64,000 nt of DNA from Grimontia kaedaensis (lineage in GTDB: Bacteria > Pseudomonadota > Gammaproteobacteria > Enterobacterales > Vibrionaceae): assembly GCF_023746615.1 (NCBI RefSeq), contig NZ_CP082275.1, positions 2,108,001-2,172,000 on the forward strand, read 5' to 3'. Shown here one piece after another: positions 27,201 to 33,428 of this stretch; the first letter of the stretch is position 1, and every line of letters begins with the position of its first letter. The notes beneath the pieces were generated by a model. That model did not search any database, was not told the origin of the DNA, and saw only the letters and a list, made by a program, of their open reading frames with translations. A program made the position numbers and the translations under genes.

Positions 27201-28434
27201 CGATGGCACCGCCTTTGATATGCACGGGTATCAATTTGCAGCCTTTGATACCAATGGCGACGGTATGCTGGATGCTCAAGACGGTGAAGGCGGTACTGAC
27301 CAAAACGGAAATGGCGTAGATGACCGCGCTGAAGATTCCGACAGTGATGGGCTCGCCAATCCGAACGACGAAGATGATGACAACGATGGTACCTTGGACA
27401 TTTACGATGCGTTCCCCTTCGATCCTAACGAGGATACAGATTCAGATGGTGATGGCATCGGGGATAACACAGATGCCTTCCCAACAGATGCCACCGAAAC
27501 CCAAGATACCGACGGTGATGGCTTAGGTGATAACCGTGATATGGACAGAGACAATGATGGTATTGCCAATGAGCTCGAATCCAATATCAATGCCAGTGTG
27601 TCCGACTGGCTGGTTCTGACTGGCAACGCAAGTTTCAATAATGGCTCTCTAACTGGGAACGGTGGTTACTGGCAGTCACAGGCAAATTCTGAGCGTTTTT
27701 CTGAATACGGTTTCCGTTCGCATTATCAATTGAGTTTCATCCTCGATAGCCTTGGCACCTACAACATGATTGGCTTAGGCAAGGAAGAGGCCTCCGCCAG
27801 CTACGGGGACATCGACTACGCCTTTTATGTTGTCGGGAGTACGCTTTACATCTATGAAAGTGGGTCCTCAAAAGGCTCGTTCGGTAGCATTGCGATTGGT
27901 GATACGCTCTCCATTCAAGTAGCTGACCGTGTGATTGCCTATTTCCGCAATAACGAACTGCTGCGTACTTCTCTCTATGAGGGTGAAACACCAGATTTCT
28001 ATATCGACTCCAGCTTCTACAGTGGCGCCATTGAAATCAGCCGTTTCTTGCTTTCTCCTCTGCCGGGCACTCAGTTTGTTGCTGACTCGGATGGTGATGG
28101 CATTCCTAATGATTTGGACTTGGACAGTGATAACGATGCCAAGCCAGACATTATCGAAGCTGGATTTGAGGATTTGGATAACAACTTCATGGTGGATAAC
28201 GACAATATTGGTGCGTCTGTCGCAACCCTTCCCGATTCAGACAACGACGGTATTCCGGACTTTATTGACTTGGAAAGCAATAATCCCGGCAACAACGGTA
28301 TCGACTATGATATTGCCGAAACCAGCTTCAGTAACTTCGACACCAACGGCGACGGGAAGCTTAGCGAGTTGGATGAGTTTGGCGGACTAGATGCGAACGG
28401 CAACGGCGTTGATGATCTGATTGAAGCACTGTAA
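18259..28434 (+). CDS. Giant subtilisin-family (S8) protease with thrombospondin type 3 repeats and seven beta-sandwich domains
   Basis: This is a 3391-residue exported protein that starts at GTG (18259) with an AGG site upstream. A signal sequence or anchor lies at about residues 22-45. The subtilase domain spans about 250-540. The catalytic residues are Asp280 (VYDQG), His328 (GGHGTPVAG) and Ser487 (GTSQATP), with oxyanion Asn420 (ASHNFN), so it should be active. An N-terminal prodomain-like region precedes it. From about 550, Asp-rich DxDGDGxxD repeats (thrombospondin type 3, calcium-binding) alternate with a roughly 150-residue beta-sandwich domain. Seven sandwich copies begin near Trp709, 1117, 1526, 1935, 2344, 2753 and 3117. 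Each ends in an ETPDFYVDSSFYSGAI-like block resembling LamG/SPRY-type folds. There is no RTX nonapeptide, LPXTG, GlyGly-CTERM or type 9 sorting tail, so type II export or surface retention is only inference. Confidence 0.92.
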   Translation: MTENKNHTDADQKTYSPASTILRKTIVSLSALAFCTLTAIAVNELRTPTYSGKVYLEGVKHTIMPPSTLPISVANAEPNAPRIPFEQSLAGKGVEYPIDAERPWFQEALRNYPDSEYWRNQVAIHLAQPRTPGWVKFESYHVSQGRNPILLPTFARMVESKHVPDVLTVRIVESAEPLTALEDIGFSHLRSVDSANPSTAVHVYEIPKELTFAQALEASNAHANVAFAEPDYLIEWALAPNESNAGISNGNAWWLNQLRAYDAWETTTDASAIGPVAVYDQGILRSHEDLRNNFWVNPDEIAGNGVDDDGNGIVDDINGRTNQVFGGHGTPVAGTICGEGNNGIGYVGSAWKCQLMDTGGPLSFSAAVSDAMASLRYATDKGSRISNHSWGISGDYSQAFKDLITEIESDDHLMVIASHNFNRNIDNSPVYPASYDNDNILSIAASNQGEGRISYSNYGAVSVDIAAPTEFTTANSSGGYSGFSGTSQATPVVTGAVALAWAMDPSMNFREIKALVMNTARPVGAWRGLTVSEGILDMKTLVESVIVDTDGDGILDDEDPDDDNDGVPDEEDAFPKDATETVDTDGDGIGNNADNDDDGDGVNDDEDWRPLDPNEQYDTDGDGIGNSQDDDDDNDGVLDVNDAFPLDANETTDTDGDGVGDNSDVFPNDQNEWSDSDGDGVGDNGDIDRDNDGLSDDLESRTSADINNWPVLTGNARFNDGVLSGNGGYWNSQANSNRFSSYGFNDRYALNFTVDSLGTYNMFGLGNVESSASYTDIDYAFYVVGSTLYIYESGSSRGTFGSVAVGDTLSIQVSEGAIAYYRNDTLVRSTSYNGDTPDFYVDSSFYSGAIQLSNISLSPLSGSGFSVDADNDGINNDVDLDSDNDTIPDVIEAGLADADGNLTVDAINLQGSVDPAPDTDNDGIPDFLDLESQNPENDGTAFDMHGYDFAAFDSNGDGKLDGNDELGGNDVNGNGVDDRAEDADGDGISNPNDDDDDNDGTLDVNDAFPFDPNEDTDSDGDGVGDNGDAFPTDATETKDTDGDGVGDNTDAFPDDASETTDTDGDGVGDNTDAFPNDASETTDSDGDGVGDNSDIDRDNDGLSDELELRTKADIVDWPVLYGASFSNGELSANGGTWRYQANSVRFSEYGYRDNYRLNFTVESLGSNNMFGLGTAESSANYPDIDYAFYIVNTTLYIYESGSYRGNFGANSVATGDTLSLEVNKGTIRYLRNGEEIRTVSYSGETPDFYVDSSFYSGAIRLSGIELSPLSGAGFAIDKDADGINNDVDLDSDNDTIPDVIEAGLADADGDLKVDSVNLQGSIDPAPDSDGDGIPDYLDLESQNAANDGTAFDMHGYDFAAFDSNGDGKLDGNDELGGNDVNGNGVDDRAEDADGDGLSNPNDDDDDNDGTLDVNDAFPFDPNEDTDSDGDGVGDNADAFPTDATETQDTDGDGVGDNSDAFPQDASETTDTDGDGVGDNSDAFPNDASETTDSDGDGVGDNSDIDRDNDGLADELELRTKADIVDWPVLYGASFSNGELSANGGTWRYQANSVRFSEYGYRDNYRLNFTVESLGSNNMFGLGSAESSANYPDIDYAFYIVNTTLYIYESGSYRGNFGANSVATGDTLSLEVNNGTIRYLRNGEEIRAVSYSGETPDFYVDSSFYNGAIRLSDISLTPMSGSGVSADADQDGVNNDVDLDSDNDTIPDVIEAGLTDADGDLKVDSVDLQGTVDPAPDSDGDGIPDYLDLESQNAANDGTAFDMHGYDFAAFDSNGDGKLDGNDELGGNDVNGNGVDDRAEDADGDGLSNPNDDDDDNDGTLDVNDAFPFDPNEDTDSDGDGVGDNGDAFPTDATETQDTDGDGVGDNADAFPQDASETSDTDGDGVGDNTDAFPNDASETTDSDGDGVGDNSDIDRDNDGLADELELRTKADIVDWPVLYGASFSNGELSANGGTWRYQANSIRFSEYSYRDNYRLNFTVESLGSNNMFGLGNAESSANYPDIDYAFYIVNTTLYIYESGSYRGNFGANSVATGDTLSLEVNNGTIRYLRNGEEIRAVSYSGETPDFYVDSSFYNGAIRLSNISLTPMSGSGVSADADQDGVNNDIDLDSDNDTIPDVIEAGLADADGDLKVDSVNLQGTVDPAPDSDGDGIPDYLDLESQNAANDGTAFDMHSYDFAAFDSNGDGKLDGNDELGGNDVNGNGVDDRAEDADGDGLSNPNDDDDDNDGTLDINDAFPFDPNEDTDSDGDGVGDNGDAFPTDATETQDTDGDGVGDNADAFPDDVSESTDTDGDGVGDNADAFPNDASETTDSDGDGVGDNSDIDRDNDGLADELELRTKADIVDWPVLYGASFSNGELSANGGTWRYQANSIRFSEYGYRDNYRLNFTVESLGTNNMFGLGNAESSANYPDIDYAFYIVNTTLYIYESGSYRGNFGANSVATGDTLSLEVNNGTIRYLRNGEEIRAVSYSGETPDFYVDSSFYNGAIRLSNISLTPMSGSGVSADADQDGVNNDIDLDSDNDTIPDVIEAGLADADGDLKVDSVNLQGTVDPAPDSDGDGIPDYLDLESQNAANDGTAFDMHGYDFAAFDSNGDGKLDGNDDLGGNDVNGNGVDDRAEDADGDGLSNPNDDDDDNDGTLDVNDAFPFDPNEDTDSDGDGVGDNGDAFPTDATETKDTDGDGVGDNADAFPDDASETTDTDSDGVGDNADVFPNDASETTDSDGDGVGDNSDIDKDNDGLSDELEARTSAPVDDWPVLTGNAAFTDGVLTANGGSWGYQANSNRFSSYGFTDQYKLSFHVDALGTYNMFGLGNVEGSASYTDIDYAFYIAGTTLYIYESGAYRGSFGSVAVGDDLTLEVNNGTIVYYRNGTLVRSVNYSGDTPDFYLDTSFYSGAIRLSGIELSPLSGAGFAIDKDADGVKNDVDLDSDNDTIPDVVEAGLADADGNLKVDNTNLQGSVDPAPDSDGDGIPDHLDLESHNPENDGTAFDMHGYQFAAFDTNGDGMLDAQDGEGGTDQNGNGVDDRAEDSDSDGLANPNDEDDDNDGTLDIYDAFPFDPNEDTDSDGDGIGDNTDAFPTDATETQDTDGDGLGDNRDMDRDNDGIANELESNINASVSDWLVLTGNASFNNGSLTGNGGYWQSQANSERFSEYGFRSHYQLSFILDSLGTYNMIGLGKEEASASYGDIDYAFYVVGSTLYIYESGSSKGSFGSIAIGDTLSIQVADRVIAYFRNNELLRTSLYEGETPDFYIDSSFYSGAIEISRFLLSPLPGTQFVADSDGDGIPNDLDLDSDNDAKPDIIEAGFEDLDNNFMVDNDNIGASVATLPDSDNDGIPDFIDLESNNPGNNGIDYDIAETSFSNFDTNGDGKLSELDEFGGLDANGNGVDDLIEAL
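20383..28065 (+). repeat. Seven-copy protein-coding tandem repeat; 1227-bp period in the centre
   Basis: The Trp codon opening each sandwich domain occurs at 20383, 21607, 22834, 24061, 25288, 26515 and 27607. Spacings are 1224, 1227, 1227, 1227, 1227 and 1092 bp. The copies starting at 21607, 22834, 24061 and 25288 are near-identical at DNA level over the whole 409-codon unit. The outer copies have diverged, and the last linker is 45 codons shorter. This shows recent amplification or homogenisation in the middle of the gene. Confidence 0.92.
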
Positions 28435-28440
28435 TACCAC

Positions 28441-28480
28441 CAAGCCAGACTGAGACATATCAGTCTGGCTTGGATTTTCT
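28441..28480 (+). terminator. Terminator of the giant protease gene
   Basis: A perfect 13-bp stem (28441-28453 with 28460-28472, loop GACATA) is followed by ATTTTCT, 6 nt after the stop codon. Confidence 0.85.
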
Positions 28481-28838
28481 AGCAAGAAATTTGTCCGACC
28501 CACAGAGGTGAACAGAAGGAAATATTGGTTAGTTTTAAAACAATTTGCACCCTAGAGGTTAAAAAGACTGTAACAAATCTCATTCACAGCTGAGTGGGCA
28601 AAATCAAATCGACCTAAAATGAAATTTTTAATTATATATTTCATCTGGTTACATTTTTCGTCGCCCAACTAATTCACCTAGTTATCCACAGATTCTGTTG
28701 ATAGGTTCACCATGAGTCAATGGCTAATATTTCCTTTAATATCTGATAGTTACTTTAAATTTAAAGAAAAAATAATTTTTTCTTGACCTAATGTCTAAAG
28801 ATGAGGTCGATGTGAGTGGTCGAAGTTCGGTAAAAATA

Positions 28839-28856
28839 GTTCGTTAAATAACGAAC
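28839..28856. repeat. 8-bp inverted repeat in a convergent intergenic region
   Basis: GTTCGTTA, AA, TAACGAAC is a perfect palindrome with a 2-nt centre, followed by ACAAAC. It is operator-like in size. It lies where two genes converge, so it does not obviously serve either neighbour. Confidence 0.4.
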
Positions 28857-28994
28857 AAACTGTTTGCACATCACCATGTTACATTTAAGTCGAAATAGTG
28901 AGACAAAATGAGACAGCCTGTTGACAACTAGGCTGCAGTACGAAAATGGTAATGAAATGAAAGCGCTTGTTTAAATTTGCAGCGGAAAATTAGC

Positions 28995-30149
28995 TTATTT
29001 AAGTAAACGGCCTGCTGCTTCAAATAGAAGTCTGTCTTCTCCGGGATGCGCAAGCAGAGAAACACCCATCGGTGCACCTTCAACAGTTAGCATTGGTAGC
29101 GTAATTTGTGCTAACCCTGCCACCTCAGCAATGGCATAGAGCCTGCGTTGGTTTATCAGAAAGGTGTCGTCGACAAACATTTCGTTTGGTGCTTGTCCTG
29201 GTGACGTGGGGATCATCATCACCTCTCCGCTACCAAAGAAACCCTGCAGGCTGTCACTGAAAAACTCTCGTTTCTTTTTCGTTTCGACAAACTCTTTAAA
29301 GCTTTTTCCGCGAATGAGCTTGAGATAATCCATCGTTTCATCAGTCATCTTCGGGCTAGCGGTATCTAACCATTGTCCGTACTGCAAGTCTATTTCTCGG
29401 CCAAGCATGACAGTATGGATGTTATGCGCTTGAGTGAGGGTGAGTTTGCTAAGGCTAGGAACTTCATCCACCCGCCAATTTGATTCAGACAGAGTAACTT
29501 CCCACTCAAGCATTGCTTCAATAGGCAACAACTCATGGAAAAGCGATTTCGCGTACTTAATGGATTTTAAACGTGCGGTTCTAGGCGCTTTTGTCCAACA
29601 TTTTTCCGCGATTTGATACATCGTTGGCAACTGTTTCGTCACAATTCCAACTGCATCAAATGATGGAGAAAAGGAAGTGACGCCACGGAGGTCAATCATC
29701 CCTTGTGAGGGCCTGTAGCCAAAGAGGTTACAGAACGAAGCGGGTATCAATACGCCGCCACAACAGTCATTACCGATACCGATAGACGCTCTACCCCGAG
29801 CAACGGCCACTGCGATGCCTGAAGATGACCCGCCAATACGAACCTCAGGGGATACTGGGTTGGATAATTTGGCACGGAAAGGGTTTTGTCCGCTAATACT
29901 GGTGCCAAAATCATCAATCTGCGCCTTACCAATTAGTTTGCAGCCTGAGTGCATCAAAGTAGAAACGACATGCGCGTCACTTTTAGCGGGCTCGTGGTTA
30001 TCGGCCCATTCAGGCACACCAATACCCGTTACAACGTCCTTAACACCGACACAATCACTCACTACTAGTGTTTGGCGCTTTAATACACCAGTTGCGATGT
30101 CCTGTCGTTCCGGCTTGAAGCTGCTAATGAGAAAGTTATCTTCAACCAT
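28995..30149 (-). CDS. Amidase-signature family protein lacking the nucleophilic serine
   Basis: This is a 384-residue amidase-signature protein. The catalytic lysine is in DCVGVKDVV (Lys37), and the glycine/serine loop RIGGSSSGIAVA (about 106-113) supplies the bridging serine. In the block that normally reads TDxGGSxRIPA, this protein has NDCCGGVLIPA (127-137). The nucleophile position is Gly132, and the following Arg is Leu. It is therefore predicted to be catalytically impaired or repurposed, unless Cys129 or Cys130 substitutes. It is shorter than typical amidases (about 450-500 residues). It is the downstream neighbour of the J-domain protein, with 69 nt between, on the same strand. No clear Shine-Dalgarno stands out for the ATG at 30149. 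Confidence 0.82.
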   Translation of the reverse strand: MVEDNFLISSFKPERQDIATGVLKRQTLVVSDCVGVKDVVTGIGVPEWADNHEPAKSDAHVVSTLMHSGCKLIGKAQIDDFGTSISGQNPFRAKLSNPVSPEVRIGGSSSGIAVAVARGRASIGIGNDCCGGVLIPASFCNLFGYRPSQGMIDLRGVTSFSPSFDAVGIVTKQLPTMYQIAEKCWTKAPRTARLKSIKYAKSLFHELLPIEAMLEWEVTLSESNWRVDEVPSLSKLTLTQAHNIHTVMLGREIDLQYGQWLDTASPKMTDETMDYLKLIRGKSFKEFVETKKKREFFSDSLQGFFGSGEVMMIPTSPGQAPNEMFVDDTFLINQRRLYAIAEVAGLAQITLPMLTVEGAPMGVSLLAHPGEDRLLFEAAGRLLK

Positions 30150-30218
30150 TACATTACCATTATTTTTTATTCACATTCATAAACTTAGAACGAAAAACAT
30201 GAGATTGCACAATTGGAA

Positions 30219-31349
30219 CTAGGTACCAGTACACATTTCGAGCAGTGCTTCGCGGCTATCTCTGAATGATTCGCTCGTAAACAGTTCGTCGTTTATCTCT
30301 AACTTGCGGCTTTGTAACCAACTATCCGCACTTGAACCTTGCCCATATGGAATTTTATATACGTGGAAATGTTGATTTTGATGCAAATAAATCAAGTTCG
30401 CAGCCACTCGCAAGGGCTTCAGAGGTTCATTCAGATAAAGCCTGAACTCACCACTACAGTCATTCACGACATAAGACCCATTTGCGCTCCTGATAGAAAT
30501 GTAAGGTCTGTTCGACTCTGTATAAGATGCCAAGGACCACACACCCGTTTTGCTTGTTAGCTTCAAAAATGGCAGACGCAAAGTTTCTTCCATCATTGGG
30601 ACTATTTCTTCGATGGTCGGTTCGTTGTCAGTAATGGTTTGGTTTTTCGGTTTGGCATGAACCACTCGGACGGGTGGCGGTGTCACTTCTGGCTCTTCGC
30701 TATCAAACCAGGCTGTCATCGCAGACCAATTCACCATGCTCGCCCCAAGGAGCAAAACCACAATCAATGACGACATCGCCATTGCCGGTAACCAGAACTT
30801 CTGTGCCCACTGAACAGCGCCTGGCATTTTTACGCCCGAATTTCTCTCGAGCTCAGTTTCTAACATTTCGTTTTCAGACAGCGCCCGTCGTAACTCACCC
30901 GCTAACTTGCCCTGTTCGACAATGGCAGCATCTTTCTGGCTTTGAAGACGATTGCGTTCTTCCTTGAGAAGTACCATCTCACCTTCTAGCTGTGCGATTC
31001 TACGAGAGTAGTCGATGCCACTACCGCCAGCATTTCCCTTTTTGGACTGGTTGAGTTGCACCTTGAGTAGCTGATTTAGCGCGGAGAGCTCGTCCCTTTC
31101 CTTTTTCACTGCGGCCAATTCACGCGCCAGCGCAGTGCTGTTGCCGCCTGAAGAGACAGATGGAATCGCGAGGGGGTGTTCGCCTTTTCCTTTGACGATG
31201 TTGTCGTAGGAATGGCGGACAAGATGCATCAATGCCTTGGAACCACCTTTATCTGGGTGCACGCGAACAGACAGCAATTTGTAACGCTGCTTCACAGTGG
31301 ATTCAGGATCACCCGACTTAGTACCAAGGATTTCGTTAAACGTGGTCAT
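30219..31349 (-). CDS. Membrane-anchored J-domain (DnaJ-like) protein with coiled coil
   Basis: This is a 376-residue type III J-protein. An N-terminal J domain has HPD at residues 31-33 (VRVHPDKGG), though it is short and lacks a typical helix I sequence. A long coiled coil (about 74-170) rich in Glu, Lys and Leu follows, then one membrane span (about 186-206, LIVVLLLGASMV) and a C-terminal domain of about 170 residues, presumably periplasmic, with three cysteines (DCSGEF, MCTGT). It would recruit DnaK to the inner membrane. It is divergent from the glycine riboswitch and immediately upstream of the amidase-like gene, possibly in one transcript. The role of the pair is unknown. Confidence 0.82.
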   Translation of the reverse strand: MTTFNEILGTKSGDPESTVKQRYKLLSVRVHPDKGGSKALMHLVRHSYDNIVKGKGEHPLAIPSVSSGGNSTALARELAAVKKERDELSALNQLLKVQLNQSKKGNAGGSGIDYSRRIAQLEGEMVLLKEERNRLQSQKDAAIVEQGKLAGELRRALSENEMLETELERNSGVKMPGAVQWAQKFWLPAMAMSSLIVVLLLGASMVNWSAMTAWFDSEEPEVTPPPVRVVHAKPKNQTITDNEPTIEEIVPMMEETLRLPFLKLTSKTGVWSLASYTESNRPYISIRSANGSYVVNDCSGEFRLYLNEPLKPLRVAANLIYLHQNQHFHVYKIPYGQGSSADSWLQSRKLEINDELFTSESFRDSREALLEMCTGT

Positions 31350-31621
31350 TGACAGATTTAATTACAGTTCAGATGAAGTTTTATCGGCCTCTCAGGGACT
31401 TTCTTGAGCCAGAAATCGTCTCAAAACTAAGATAGCTCAAAGCCCAACAAACTGAGAGAGCAATTGTTTAAGGTTTGTTCAACCTCTCCTTTTACTAACA
31501 AACAAAAGAAACGTTTCATTAACATAGAATTATCTTTTTAAGCCTTTGTGTTCAATTTTATACCAAACACTCTATTTTCAATTGCATTCATATTTTTGTG
31601 ATCTATGATACTGATGAAAAT

Positions 31622-31845
31622 TTGAAGACCCGGTGAACGCTGCTGGAGAGAGATGGTATTAGCCATCCGCCGAAGAAGTAAATCTTTCAGGCACTCATTA
31701 ACACTGAACTTGGTGTTTGAGTAAGGACAGTAGCGGGAGGGAACTCTGGAGAGAGGTAAGCACGACTTACCCGCCGAAGGAGCAAGCTCGCCCATCCTTA
31801 AAGATGGATTCGAGTGAAACTCTCAGGCAAAAGGACAGAGGAGAT
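31622..31845 (+). ncRNA. Tandem glycine riboswitch
   Basis: Two consecutive glycine aptamers lie upstream of the AgcS symporter gene. The first contains GCTGGAGAGAGAT, CCGCCGAAGAAGTAA, ATCTTTCAGGC and ends GGACAG (31731). The second contains CTGGAGAGAGG, CCGCCGAAGGAGCAAGC, AAACTCTCAGGCAAAAGGACAGAGGAG. These are the conserved gcvT-element cores, joined by a short linker as in the Vibrio cholerae VC1422 leader. The limits are approximate. Confidence 0.93.
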
Positions 31846-31940
31846 AACCGCATTAATTTTCGTTATAACCAAATAACCTGAAAACACACGATTCAGCGAG
31901 CATATTCTGATCATTTGGTTATACATACTGCTATTTTTCT

Positions 31941-31973
31941 GCGGCTACTCTCCTCCTTTTAATCTAAAGGGGG
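31941..31973 (+). promoter_or_regulatory. Expression platform of the glycine riboswitch (Shine-Dalgarno hairpin)
   Basis: CCTCCTTT (31952-31959) can pair with AAAGGGGG (31966-31973), the ribosome-binding site of the symporter, across a 6-nt loop. The segment GCGG (31941-31944) plus CTCCTC (31950-31955) can instead pair with GAGGAG and CCGC at the 3' end of aptamer 2 (31838-31851). Glycine binding would hold that 3' strand and leave the SD sequestered, i.e. an OFF switch (inference). Confidence 0.65.
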
Positions 31974-31977
31974 ATAA

Positions 31978-33366
31978 ATGAACCATTCGCTTTACGACTT
32001 TCTACAAATCATAGACAACCTCGTCTGGGGTCCACCACTTCTGCTGCTGCTTGTCGGCACTGGTATCTATTTCACTTTACGCCTTGGCGCACTTCAGTTT
32101 TCTAAATTGCCTTTAGCGCTATCTTACGTTTTCAAAAAAGAAGAAGGTGTCACTGGCAAAGGCGATGTATCAAGCTTCGCTGCGCTTTGTACTGCCCTTT
32201 CTGCCACTATTGGAACCGGTAACATCGTTGGTGTTGCTACCGCCTTGAAACTGGGTGGCCCGGGCGCTCTGTTCTGGATGTGGATGGCAGCACTTTTCGG
32301 CATGGCAACCAAATATGCTGAGTGTCTACTTGCGGTGAAATACCGCGAAAAAGATGCCCAAGGAAACATGTTGGGTGGACCCATGCTCTACCTGGAGAAA
32401 GGTGCAGGCAAAAAGTGGCTCGCGCGCCTGTTTGCTTTCTTTACCATTGGCGTTGCTTGCTTTGGTATTGGTACTTTCCCGCAAGTGAATGCGATTGTGG
32501 ATGCCAGCCATATCGCATTCAATATTCCACATGAAATCACTGCGATTGTACTGACCGTGCTGGTTGCTGCAGTGACCATTGGTGGCATCAAATCCATAGC
32601 GAGACTCGCGAGCAAGATCATTCCGACCATGACAGTGGTTTACGTCACCGCTTGTGTAGGCATTCTGGTGAACAATGCAGGTGCCATTCCTTCTGCGATT
32701 AGCCTGATTGTGGAGTCTGCGTTTACCGGTCAAGCAGCAACTGGCGGTTTCGCAGGTGCCTCTATCATGATTGCCATTCAAGCAGGTGTTGCCCGTGGCG
32801 TTTTCTCAAACGAATCGGGGTTGGGAAGCGCACCAATGGCAGCTGCTTCAGCACAGACCAACTCTTGTGTACGACAAGGTTTGATTTCCATGGTCGGTAC
32901 TTTCCTGGACACCGTCGTCATCTGCTCAATGACTGGCCTTGCACTGGTGCTGACAGGCGTTTGGTCGATGAACATTGAAGGTGCGCGCATGACCACAGAG
33001 GCATTCTCACTTGGCCTGAACGAAGGTTTTGGCCCAATGATTGTTGCTATTGGTCTGATGTTCTTTGCCTTCACGACAATCCTTGGCTGGAACTACTATG
33101 GCGAACGTTGTGTGGTGTACCTGTTTGGTCAACGCGCAGTACTGATTTACAAGCTGGTGTTTGTCTCACTCATCCTGTCTGGTGCTTTTATCAAGCTGGA
33201 CATGATTTGGCTGATTGCTGACATTGTGAACGGTCTGATGGCAGTGCCAAACTTGATTGGCCTCATTCTCCTGCGCCATGTGGTCGCGGAAGAAACCCGT
33301 GTCTACTTTGATGCGTTGAAAAATGCGGTTAGTTCATCATCTGATTCTAAAGCCGCTAAAGCCTGA
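31978..33366 (+). CDS. Alanine/glycine:cation symporter (AGCS family)
   Basis: This is a 462-residue integral membrane protein that imports alanine or glycine with Na+ or H+. The family signature is present: SSFAALCTALSATIGTGNIVGVATA, GGPGALFWMWMAALFGMATKYAE, GVFSNESGLGSAPMAAA and GWNYYGERCVVYLFG. About ten or eleven membrane segments are visible. GGGGG lies 6 nt before the ATG, within the riboswitch platform. Glycine control supports glycine as a substrate. It is a monocistronic unit bounded by a terminator. Confidence 0.94.
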   Translation: MNHSLYDFLQIIDNLVWGPPLLLLLVGTGIYFTLRLGALQFSKLPLALSYVFKKEEGVTGKGDVSSFAALCTALSATIGTGNIVGVATALKLGGPGALFWMWMAALFGMATKYAECLLAVKYREKDAQGNMLGGPMLYLEKGAGKKWLARLFAFFTIGVACFGIGTFPQVNAIVDASHIAFNIPHEITAIVLTVLVAAVTIGGIKSIARLASKIIPTMTVVYVTACVGILVNNAGAIPSAISLIVESAFTGQAATGGFAGASIMIAIQAGVARGVFSNESGLGSAPMAAASAQTNSCVRQGLISMVGTFLDTVVICSMTGLALVLTGVWSMNIEGARMTTEAFSLGLNEGFGPMIVAIGLMFFAFTTILGWNYYGERCVVYLFGQRAVLIYKLVFVSLILSGAFIKLDMIWLIADIVNGLMAVPNLIGLILLRHVVAEETRVYFDALKNAVSSSSDSKAAKA

Positions 33367-33386
33367 ATTACTGACTCGATAGAAAC

Positions 33387-33414
33387 AAAAACAGCGCCAA
33401 TTGGCGCTGTTTTT
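33387..33414. terminator. Bidirectional terminator
   Basis: AAAAACAGCGCC and GGCGCTGTTTTT form a nearly perfect symmetrical stem with an A-run on one side and a T-run on the other. It serves both the symporter gene (+) and the HAD gene (-) that converge here. Confidence 0.85.
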
Positions 33415-33428
33415 GATTACCGAAAAGG

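Larger units (their letters stand above)
28435..28994. other. Convergent intergenic region with a palindrome
   Basis: About 510 bases remain after the terminator of the giant gene, before the 3' end of the leftward amidase gene. There is no supportable reading frame. The stretch is AT-rich and contains the palindrome listed at 28839. A small RNA or a lost gene is possible but not shown. Confidence 0.4.

Noticed and set aside
20383..28065. Direct repeats considered as a CRISPR array or mobile repeats
   Set aside because: The period is 1227 bp, a multiple of three, fully in frame with one open gene. There are no short repeat-spacer units.
18259..28434. RTX adhesin/type I secretion protein
   Set aside because: The acidic repeats are DxDGDGxxD thrombospondin type 3 units, not GGxGxDxUx nonapeptides, and no type I exporter genes are adjacent.
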